From positions 3,284,429 through 3,348,428 of the forward strand of contig WARS01000044.1 of NCBI GenBank assembly GCA_008933995.1: a stretch of 64,000 nt of DNA. Direction: 5' to 3'. Positions 11,565 to 21,577 of the stretch are shown here, piece after piece (position 1 is the first letter of the stretch; each line of letters begins with the position of its first letter). The position numbers were made by a program, and so were the translations under genes. This DNA comes from Datnioides undecimradiatus. Taxonomy: Eukaryota; Chordata; Actinopteri; Lobotiformes; Datnioididae. A model generated the notes under the pieces. The model saw only the letters and a list, made by a program, of their open reading frames with translations. It was not told the origin of the DNA and ran no database searches.

Positions 11565-14099
11565 CCCACTCTAGCCACTGTTTGACACATAATAACTAGA
11601 CGGTTTTGTGTTGAGGTTGTGCAAACAACAGCGAAAGTTTCAACAGAGGTTACATAACAGTTACTGCACTGTATGTATGACAACAGCTGATTAATGGGGT
11701 AGTGACACAGCTGAAGGTCACATGAATGTAGGCCAGCAAATAAAGAGTGAAACATGAATACGTTAAACAAGGATATGTAGCACATATTGCTATCAGTGTG
11801 TTCCTGTGACCTGTGTGTTTACTAGCTGCCTGCACACCAAATTTTCCCCTGGATAATAATTAAGTTGAATGAAAACACTGCTTAAAAAACAAAATCATTT
11901 AGAAATGTTGACAGTGATGCACTAGAGATTTTTTGAATATTCATGCATCGTCCGCTAGTCATGGAAAAATACAGTAGTGTGCCAAAAGGCATGGGTCAAC
12001 TATGGTAGCAGTATCAGTAAAGGACTAACAATGACTAGAGCAATTTGCCTGTGAAAATGTTATCTCATGATCTCATGTGATCTCATATGTGGACATATTT
12101 TTTTTAAGATAAAGATGACTTTTATTGGGGATTGGTGTTGGGTTCACTGGCTCACTGTATATCACTGACAGATCAAGATTCTCTAATATTATAATATAAT
12201 ATGTACATTTAATACAATATGAAGAGAGAAGAGCAAAGAATGGGGCTGCGATTATTAATCTTTTCAGTCTTTGGGACTCTGACAAGTGTGACAGTGTGAC
12301 CTTGCTTTGAGACAGACACATCTATTATTGTTACCTGTAGGAACATGATTTCCCTGAATGTCCGCTGCAAAAGGAAAGAGAAATTACAGTTAGCATATGA
12401 ACTCTATGCATGCAGCCATAAACTTTGTACTCAAAGGCCTCCTGTTCTATTCAATCATTAGCCAAACTGCTAAGGGAGACAATTTAAGCAGGGTTGGATG
12501 TATTTTCTTCTCTTGATTGCTGCTTTTTGTAAAGTCAAAACAAAGAGGTAATTTTACCTTTCTGCTGCAAAAAAGTATTAAAATAATCACTTTTTGGTAA
12601 CAAGCGAGCACCAACAGTCACTTGCAGGCCAAAATAACTACATTTTAAAGCATCATGTAGCAAAAATGGGACTAACTGAGCAAGATGGCATGTATGATAT
12701 GAGGACATGAATCAAGTTAACAGTTAACTGACTGAGACAGACGCATCACACACACCTGGGCGTCTGTCCTGTTCCTGAAGGCGTCAAAGATCTTCTTCAC
12801 AGCCACAATCTCACCTGACTGTCTGTCAATTGCTTTCCATACGATGCCATAAGCCTGAGACAGATAACAAAGCACTTGTAACAAAACATCCGGTCACCTC
12901 TTCTACATACAGGAGGTGGTTTATTTTATATTCAGTTAAATATTTACAAAGATTTAACTGTAAGATATTAACCAGGAAATAATAATATTTTTCTATGCCT
13001 AAAGCAGGTGACATTTAAGCCCACGATGTGGAAGTTTTTGCTATAAAACACAAACTGCACATCTGATCCAAATATTCCTGAAAAAAAAAAATAAGGTCAT
13101 GACCTTGGTGTCCTCAGGGGTAGCTAAAGGGCTTACTACACTGAGGGCAGAGTCAGGGAGCTGATGAAGGTTGTTAAGTCAAGCATAACAGAGGCAGCAG
13201 TGAGGCAGGGTGGGCATCAGCACACACTGTTATTGCAGAGGCACTGGAGGCAGCGGATCACATTCACAGAGCCCTGTTGTCCCCAGAGGAAGAGATATGC
13301 TGTACATTTACAAGGGAAGTTTCAAACCAAAATGCAGAACAGAGCTGTTGAAGCACTTAAAGAGCCCCCTACAGCCTATTTGCAATGTCCTGCTCACTGT
13401 TGTGCTCACACTACTATCCTACCAGTCAACAGGAAACAGGTTCAACAGCTGTGTAACATGAGCCACAGCCTCAGGTATGTCTAGTTAGCCAATGTGACAG
13501 GAATACGTGGCAGTTACCACCTGGCCATTTCAAGCAGAGGAGCAATTTGTGAGTCTCTGCGGACGGTTGATGGAAAGAAACCAGGCTGTTTTCAGTCATG
13601 TGGCAACCGTAGCAGTGCTGAGAAAAACAAAAGGGTTTGGACTCTAAAGGGAACGTGTGTTCTGACACATCAGCTGATCCGCAAGGAAAGTGTTTGTCCT
13701 GCCAAAGTAAATAAACCCTGTGCTTACAACACCGGTATTCACTCAGGACCTTAAGTCTGGATAATTACAGGAATTTCGCTTAAGGCTAAAGTGCGTAGGG
13801 GGCTTTAAGATGTGGTAAACGTTAATGCACAGGTACACAGAAGGTTTGTGTAAAGAGGCTAAAAAACAAAACAGAGTGTTTGGCAATTCACAATTTTATT
13901 TTATTTTTTTAAAGGATTCATGTCAAAGGTGCATTTTGTTACTAATTGCACAACCTGTGGTAAAATACCCCTCATTTCCAAAAATCCAGTATAATAAAAA
14001 GTGGCTCACCCCTTTTCCAAGTCTCTTCTTGATTTCATACTTCAGGGATATGTGTTCCTCCACCTCGGACACAATTGTTGATTCATATTTTTTGCTCAT
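6531..14099 (-). CDS. mapk15: Mitogen-activated protein kinase 15 (ERK7/ERK8)
   Basis: Fifteen coding exons (minus strand): 14099-14010, 12854-12756, 12364-12335, 11460-11370, 10968-10838, 10325-10162, 9987-9848, 9752-9695, 8736-8599, 8352-8247, 8101-7777, 7741-7712, 7353-7226, 7043-6891, 6725-6531; 625 residues. Kinase domain: P-loop GKGAYG (28-33), VAVKK lysine (K50), catalytic loop HRDQK (143-147, with the family-typical Gln), DFG (163-165), activation loop TEY (183-185) and WYRAPE. An LC3-interacting-type YEMI lies at 348-351. The long tail is disordered and ends with the family-conserved YSQAYGT. Known family roles: constitutively autophosphorylating atypical MAPK acting at basal bodies, in ciliogenesis and autophagy. 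The 30-nt exon 7741-7712 is inferred from phase; using it avoids a stop. The human protein (544 aa) has a shorter tail. Confidence 0.95.
10470..10720. mobile_element. Diverged percomorph interspersed repeat in a mapk15 intron
   Basis: Anchors in order include GCCAAACATGCAGCTTCTCA, GTGAGGATTTTTATAC, ACTGAATATTCTTGG, GGTCAGACATAAA and a closing GACCAAACATAAAAATCAG. This is the opposite orientation of the family copy at 1503-1690. It lies inside the intron between exons 10968-10838 and 10325-10162 and has no intact coding sequence. Confidence 0.55.
11500..11559. repeat. (CA)30 microsatellite in mapk15 intron
   Basis: An uninterrupted CA dinucleotide array, read as (UG)n in the mapk15 transcript. 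Its near edge is 39 nt upstream of the acceptor of the 91-nt exon 11460-11370. Confidence 0.95.
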
Positions 14100-14145
14100 T
14101 TTCTTCCACAGCTGCTTGCTCTGCTCATGCAGAGAGCTTCACCAT
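14096..14145 (-). promoter_or_regulatory. Two upstream ORFs chained to the mapk15 start
   Basis: The likely 5'UTR exon begins after an acceptor (TTTTCCTTAG) at 14157. It holds uORF1 (14145-14125, MVKLSA) whose TGA overlaps the ATG of uORF2 (14128-14096, [10 protein letters not shown]). uORF2 ends in a TGA that overlaps the main mapk15 ATG at 14099. Both junctions read ATGA. Such an arrangement would be expected to limit or couple translation of the main ORF; that effect is inference. Confidence 0.7.
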
Positions 14146-14570
14146 ACTCTTTGATGTCTAAGGAAAACAGGTGTCAAAACGGTTAGCAGCGAGATTTGAG
14201 CTGCAGCATCAAACTGAGTGATAATTTCAGTTTGAAGAAAATAAATGAATGGAGGCTAATGTCGAGTCCCTACATATGGCAGCTCACATGCGACCCCGAA
14301 TCTCCACTTGGAGTGAAGACGTCGCGTTGCCTAACGTTCAATTAATCACTGTTGACCGAGAAGAAGCAGCAGAATGGTCTTTAACTCAATCTATCGACTG
14401 AAAAAAACCCTATGTATCTTGTACTGCCCGGGATATCTTGTGTGTTTGTCCAGGTAAGTTAATTCTCTCTCTTCGCGCTGAGTTTGGATAGCTAACTACT
14501 CCCACTGAACTGCTGCAAACAGACGAGACAGAGTTTTGTCATGACACGTCGTCATGGTAACGAATACGCT
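14100..14570 (-). promoter_or_regulatory. mapk15 5'UTR and promoter with X-box-like site
   Basis: A minus-strand donor (GCAT|GTGAGC, exon end 14288) pairs with the acceptor at 14158-14159 to give a non-coding first exon in CpG-containing sequence. At 14548-14561 the 14-mer GTCGTCATGGTAAC resembles the RFX X-box (GTNRCC, 0-3 nt, RGYAAC): the right half is perfect and the left has one mismatch. The site sits a plausible distance upstream of the likely start of transcription. Confidence 0.5.
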
Positions 14571-14900
14571 GCCGCCTGCTTCTTAAAGGAGCCGCCGCAC
14601 AAACGCTTCCTGTCTTACTCGGTTCAAAACTGCCATCGATGGGCATATGGTGTCAAGGAGATTAGCAGGATTTATAAGAGACGTTTTACCTTTATTAGTG
14701 TGACAAAAAAGCAGAGTTTGTTTTATCATGGCTTCCAGAAAAATAAATAAGTAACTAAATGAATAAACGCAGGTCCACATAAAGTCGGTTTTGACTTTCT
14801 GTGCTGCTCTGTTGGTTTCCTTTCTGCACAAAATGGGGCCAGTTTTCAAAAGAATGAAGAAACCAGGGCCTCTGTCAGTAATAAACCCTGGCTTACCATT

Positions 14901-14940
<40 letters not shown>

Positions 14941-15740
14941 GATTGAATTAAATATTAAATATTAAACTCCAGAGAAGAAATGTCAGCACGTGTGCATGAA
15001 TTTGGCAAAATACAACTGACAAAGGGCAATTAAAACAGTCAAGATTATGACCATTAAATTAAAAAGGATAAATCCGCACTAGTAGAAATTGTCTGCTGAT
15101 ACATCCAGAACAATAAACTGTAAAGCAATTGGCCCTTTACTGAGGACTGAATGATTAAAGTCAAACTATAACAGAAAACCTGAATTATGGGATGGGACCA
15201 TCATCTGACTCAAGACCAAGGCCAGTGTTTTATGGACTTTAACTCACTCTGTGGACTAAAATCCTGAACAGCATCAATTTTTGTTTCTTCCTTGGAAGTC
15301 CCCCAACAAAACTGCAATAATACCCCTTTAAAGGGGAAATTTTATAGATATCTTCAGTCAGTAGTATTTCAGCATGCAGTATTTCATGATTATTAGGAAT
15401 GCCCTACTAGCAAACTTATTCTACACTATATTTTATTTGGTCAAGATTTTACCAACTGATTGTACTGTGGATAAAGGTGTTACTGTAGCAAGTAAACAAT
15501 TCAAAATAAAACCATATCACGAATGCATAAAAAGGAAATAAAAACAATATGATTATCAAAGTTGATTAAAATGAAAAATAACTAGATCTTTTGGAAACAA
15601 ACAGTGTAGGATAGCTGTTTGTCTAAACATGTTGAAAAATATACTAGGAAGTGAAATAGTTACTAATGAAGCAATAATAAATATATAAACACATTTTATG
15701 TTATTCACACAGAGCACAGAAGAAACTGGAGGTAGATTTT
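14570..15740. other. Intergenic gap between vps28 3' end and mapk15
   Basis: AT-rich sequence with no recognisable coding exon. It contains one (GT)n microsatellite at 14902-14938. Its right edge coincides with the proposed vps28 polyadenylation signal. Confidence 0.6.
14902..14938. repeat. (GT)n microsatellite
   Basis: Uninterrupted GT dinucleotide run of about 18 units in the intergenic gap upstream of mapk15. Confidence 0.95.
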
Positions 15741-15745
15741 TCATC

Positions 15746-15751
15746 TTTATT
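15746..15751 (-). terminator. vps28 polyadenylation signal (AATAAA)
   Basis: AATAAA on the minus strand about 1 kb past the vps28 stop codon. The region between is open of other features and fits a 3'UTR. Other AATAAA copies nearby mean the exact cleavage site is uncertain. Confidence 0.45.
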
Positions 15752-16775
15752 TCTAAAAAGGTGTTACATGCTCTTATTTAAAAATCAAAACTATTATTTA
15801 CAATGATAAATCTCAATAAATATGTTCTCCCTAATGGTGTTGGAGGGTTGAAACATATTTAGCAAGCAAATTAAGGAGGGGGTGCGTCCACCTCACATTT
15901 GCCCACTTAATGTGGCCAAACCCTCACTTCTAAAGGAAAAAAGGATTAGGTATGTTAACAGAAAACAGGACTGGAAAATGTACTCAAATAATTACTTCAA
16001 ACATAGTTCCAATATAATTATTAATTTGAAGTGCAGTCTAAGCATCTTAAAGACCAAGCAATTATTCCAGCTGCATTTATTTTTCATTGACTGAGCTTTG
16101 TTTACTCAATAGACAAAAACTATCATAGGAATTTACAGTAGAAACATGTGTGATAGAAAAACAAACATGGGATACATAACAAGAAATGCTAATCTGACCC
16201 CAAATAGCAGGTAGTGGAGAGAATTATGGTACCAAAAGAAAAAATATATATTCATTTTTCCAATAATACAAAGGCTTTGGCTGTTGCAACCCTTCCCTAA
16301 TGTGCAGACATTGCCCAATCTAATGGTATCATGCTCCTTTGTTGGTGTTCTGCAAAAACTTAAGTACAAAATTAGACCTTTTTGATTTTACAGTACAAAG
16401 TTTGAAGTAAACTGCTTTATCGAGGGCAGAATAAACAGCCAGTGTTAAAAGGATTTATCACACAAGTTTGACTAGAAAAGAGGCCAATGGAGCATCTCAC
16501 AGCACAGGGGAGGCTGATGGGTAAGGCTGCAGGAAGCTTGATATACCAGACACAATGGAGTAAACAAGGTAGAGAAGTTTGAATAGGACAGAATATGAAT
16601 GTGGGACATAGGACACAAATGAAAGAACTGGGGGGGTATGAGACAGGAAACCTGTCCAGATGTAAATCCACTCCCTACCAACGACCACAAGGAGTGAGTA
16701 GAGTGTTTCTTTTATAACTGAAGAGATATTATAGACAGAAATTCAGACAGATGGGATTAGCCATGGATAGGTGCT

Positions 16776-19540
16776 TTAGGAGGAGTGGAGGAAGCGGTTG
16801 AAGGCATTGTAGGCTGACTCCAGATCGAACAGCATCTGGCGCACCTGATTATCGTCCAACTCGTCTGAGGCTGACATGCTGCTGAGGGTGGTCAACCTGG
16901 TTAGAAAAAATAGAAATCAGGTAGGTCACAGTTAAGACAAGACTCTTAATACTTTTATGTAAGTTTAGCCCAACTTAATGCTAAAGTAGTTTAACTTGTG
17001 CATGCAGTCTAGAAAATGTTATTGTTTCACCATCATCAGGAGCGCCAATAGATAAGCTGTTTTGTGGGTTTGTAATACATTATACACTAAAGCTACTATG
17101 TGAAGTTTAACTACTATGAAGCAACGTCTTCACATCATGTTTGCCAGTTTGTTCTTGAACAGTACGCACAACCTGTGATTGTTAAACCTAGAACGGATAC
17201 AACATGTTTTAGTGAGTAACACTGATTGTAAACATAACTGCGGTTTGTTTATTTAAAAAAAAACACCATACAGGACAACTTTACTATATTTTTAAGTATG
17301 CATGGGAAAGATACTGCATGTGTTCAGGGGAACTTTGTGAACCTTTACAGTCCGAACTAGAGAAATACACAAGTGTGTCATGTTTCACTTGCTGCAAATG
17401 AATTTACACAGGTCTGACAATGCTTGGCGATGTCATAAGGCCAAAAATATATTTACAACAGTAAATATGTATTTACTACAGGTGTTAGCAGGTATCAGTT
17501 AGGTACAAACAGACCTACATTTATCCGAATATGACATTAATAGACCTTAATATGCTTATCATTAAAAAAAAAAGCCCAAACAGTAGGGTGTTTGTTGTCA
17601 GTTGTCAAAGAAGTATTAGTTTATCACAATTATTCTTCACTTGAGCAATGTGGCGATGTCATGTACTCACTCTGTCACTCTGGCTTAAGAAGAACTTCAC
17701 ACTTTGGTCTAAACTGACAAGAAGCTTAACAATGTAAACACTGTAAACTGGACGGCCCTGTGTGACTAACCAGAGGCTGACTTTGTCCTTAGCTTCGGAG
17801 TCTGGAGGCATGTTGCTCATTCTGTTCATGGTTTCCATCAGTTCCCTCAGGTCTGGCTGGATCTGCATGGATGGGAAAGAATCAGTTCAGCAATTGTTTC
17901 AACTTTTTTAAATGAAAGTTTTACACTTTCTTTTCATTTACCTCATCCATGGCTCTGATCTCCAGTCTCAGCTTGTCCATCACAGTGATGAAGAGCTGAA
18001 GGTCAGATAAAGTGAGAGAAAGTGGCAAACAATTAGATGAAGCTCAATAGTACTCCAACTTCCATTGTCAGCAACAAAACATATGATTGTTTTTTTCTTT
18101 TTACCATTAGTAGCACAAACAGGGAGCACAACCTTTGCCAGTATCACACTGTCCATTTACTGGTTTTATTAGTTTGTCTCATTTTATGAGTAGAGATCAA
18201 AGTTGGCAGTGGATGCAGCTGGCAGCACCAACAGACATTCCTCAATGACTGTCCAGAGGATGATCCAAATTAAGTGAAACCACTTTAGCCACTTAATGCT
18301 TCGACAGAACACACTCAATCATTTTATAAAACATATATCCAAAATGATTTCTTTTCTAGCACGCATGCAAAATAAGCATCCCACTTGCTGTTAAATATGA
18401 AGAAGAAGAGTGAGAGGACGTACAGAAACTATATCTGCAATGCAGCGGTTCAGGTTGCCCTTGTCATCCTTGATGGTGATTGGCCGATCCTCCTTAATCC
18501 TTTCCATGGCTAGTGGGCAGTCGAGCTAGGAAAGACAATGACAAGACTAGTCATGTGGTCTTGCACAGAAAAACTTTAAAACAAAAATAAAATAAATACA
18601 TAGAACTGGTGAAAGAATTTCACAAACAAAGACAAATGGGACACAGAATCAACAGCACTCTGAATGACAACTCACTCTGTACTTCCTGCAGAAATCATCG
18701 ATGGAGCCCACATCAGAGCCCTGCACCTGTTTGAAAGCAGCCTTGTACTGAACCAGCAGTCTGGAACAGGAAGCAGTGTACCTACACAATAATACAGATA
18801 TACAGTCAAAGTCAGATGTGGGTCATTAACAGTCCACACAAAATGTAAAAATCCACTACAACTCACTCATTAGGTGTGACACAGTCCTTGATGTAAGCCT
18901 TCTCCAGGGCCTGCAAGGTCTTGACGACAGCAAACAACTCTGCCATGTTGTCATACCTTTAGAAACAGGGATCAAAGTGAAGTGTTACAATACTGGCCGC
19001 ATTATGAATACTTGAGTTACTGTGGGTTCATGCTAGGCTGGTAATTGCAAATACATGTGACACTTACTTCTCTCGTTCTCTTGCATTTTTGTATAGTTTC
19101 ACTTCCTGAAAAGACATGATTTGTAGTTATTGCTATAACTAATAAAAAATGTAAAATATGACACATTCCTGATTTACCCTGGTTTTAGTTTAAATGCTAA
19201 GCATTGTTTACTTAAGTTTTTTAAATTAATAATCCATTTATTGATAATCAATCAGTTCCCTTAATGATGCTTCTTCATGATTTATACAGATAAAAATGTT
19301 CGGCATTATTATTTTCCAAGCCTTAATTAATGGATAAAAAAGTAGTCACATTTACCTCATATAACTCAGGTTTATTGGCTGGAGCTGTGGGGAAAAATCG
19401 CATGTTTTGAGTGACATTTTTAACATTAGCTGTAGAAAGGATGATGATTGTACAGTTTGAACACTACATTGTAGGCACTGAATTTATTTGAATATCATAC
19501 CTCCTCCCACACCTCCTGTGACTGGTATCCCATGAAACAT
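16776..19540 (-). CDS. vps28: ESCRT-I subunit VPS28
   Basis: Nine coding exons: 19540-19501, 19384-19356, 19105-19068, 18956-18867, 18781-18676, 18525-18424, 17995-17942, 17862-17771, 16896-16776; 223 residues, against 221 in human. The protein starts [10 protein letters not shown] and ends [10 protein letters not shown]. The N-terminal core (about 13-120) assembles with TSG101 and VPS37. The C-terminal four-helix domain (about 128-223, including [20 protein letters not shown]) contacts ESCRT-II and cargo machinery on endosomes. All phases agree. A non-coding exon ends at 20979 with donor AAAGG|GTAAG and joins the start-codon exon at 19564. It is transcribed divergently from aunip and lies in tandem upstream of mapk15. 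Nothing is truncated. Confidence 0.98.
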
Positions 19541-20974
19541 GATGCTGATGTACCAGAACTTGATCTGAAAAACATGAACATTACAATTTTTCTAATAACT
19601 GACTAATGATTGGGGAAAAAAACACTAACTGAACTGCAAAGCTCACAGTTTGTGAGTACAGGTTTTTGTTTCACAATATTTTGATTCCGGTCACATTCAA
19701 ACCTTTTCTCTGTAGCTTGGACTGTCTTAACTTAAGAGTGTGTTTTTCTCAAAGTATACGTGATACCGGATGTGTGACCTGGTCTTTTGATATGGCACAG
19801 CGGTGTAATAACAAATGCAGTGCTTAAGGCATTTTAGAATAAATTAAAGACATTTTCTGGTTTATCATTTTTAACATTGTATATGCGAATAAGATCGAAA
19901 GAGAACACTGTTGAGAACACTGAGTAGAAAATAAAACCTCCAGCTGCTGTGCCACAGATAGTTTAGAGCATAATCTTTATCATGTAAACTTTGTGGCTTT
20001 TGTTGGTCAGGACTGTCCAAAGTGGGGCCCATGGACTAATGTAAAAAATGATGATACTGATTGTTGTTTACAGCATTTTATCTTTTGTGAGGTAAAATGC
20101 TTTTTAAATATGTAGGACATTCATTCATTATTTTTTCCACAATATAATCACAGACCTTTAAGTAAACTTTGGATCACTGTAGTATCTTGCATCTTAGCAA
20201 TACAATACAATACAATATATACCCATATGATACAATATAGTGGTTCGTGTTGCATCATTAACTTTAAATTTTAGGCACTCAAATAGGAGTTTGGGCAGCC
20301 CTCGTTTACAACAGAGCAGATCCATTGGGATTCACATGGACTGTCAACTCAGCTAACCAATTTCCTGAAGGAAAGCCAATCAAGTATGCACTGCAACAAA
20401 ATTGGCTCACCGCGTACACAGGTTCCAGTCTGGCTGATATTATGTTTCAATAATTTTAGTTCTTCTTTTATGTCCAGCTCTAGGTGCGGCATGCTGCTGT
20501 TCGTTTCTTCTCAACTGAACTGACGAATACCATAACACTATTGTGACATATCTGTGAAAAGTCACACTTTGACTTGTCGTTCAGTCCGATAAGTAAAGGT
20601 TGGGTACAGTAGTTGTACAATACAAAAGCTGACAATGCTACCACTACCACCGTTTAATAATGTCGTAACAGTAACTTTTATTCGGGGACTTTGCTGATCC
20701 ACTTAAGAGTTATTAAAAAATCTCCCTGCTGAACAAAAGCCGATCGTGAGCCTCCAATGTCTTGTTTTCCCGAAATAGCTAGCCTAGAGTTAGCTGTCGA
20801 GGCTAGCTCGGACTTCCTTTATGTATTATTGTAAATGGGCCACACCGGCAGTTGTTTGAACACGTAAAAAGGCGTATCAGAGACTATTAATGTGGGGTCA
20901 TGTAGGACGCCAGTGGATTATTTATACTATTTCAGTATCAGTGTTTAATCAACGAAATAAAAAAAACACTTTAC

Positions 20975-21400
20975 TTACCCTTTCGGCAAACTGCTGTGAC
21001 GTCAATGTAAACACACCCTCCTGCAAGGACCAACAGACGTCAAAATATTAGGTGTCCTTTGTGCCTCACTGAAAATGTATACTTTTATAATATCAATAAA
21101 GGTGTTTCGAATATAAGTAGTTCATTTTGTACCATTTATTTCTCACATTTTGAAGGCGCCGTTGCAGTAAATAGCAGATTTTGAGGTTTGAACATTTGTC
21201 GTTTTCAGACAGTCAAACGTCAGTGGCAGCCCGTCGTCGAGGCGCCAGACTCAAACAAACGGTAACAAGGACGGATTTCTGAATAGCCATATACGTTTTG
21301 TAGCCTGGAAAAATTTATGTAGTCGAAAGGGAAACACTGAAAACGCGTCTCTGATTTTTTTTCGAGGTCAGTTCAAATGTGGTATGGTCGTTTTTGTTAT
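20975..21400. promoter_or_regulatory. Bidirectional vps28/aunip promoter with palindromic CRE
   Basis: The vps28 non-coding exon (minus, donor at 20978-20977) and a probable aunip non-coding exon (plus, ending 21366 with donor GAG|GTCAGT) face away from each other across about 400 bases. A perfect cAMP-response-element palindrome TGACGTCA is at 20997-21004. CpG dinucleotides are frequent at 21215-21370. No TATA box is evident. Confidence 0.6.
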
Positions 21401-21577
21401 GAGGCGAACCTAAACCTTGTTAATGCAATGATTATTCAACACAACGACAGTTAGCTATTAGCTGTGGGTTAACCGATCAAAACTGACATTACAAAATTAC
21501 GGCGATAATTATTGTAAAATGGCTTTGATAAAATATTTTCGTTTTATGCATTTCAGATCTGTCCTTTACTGTCCACC

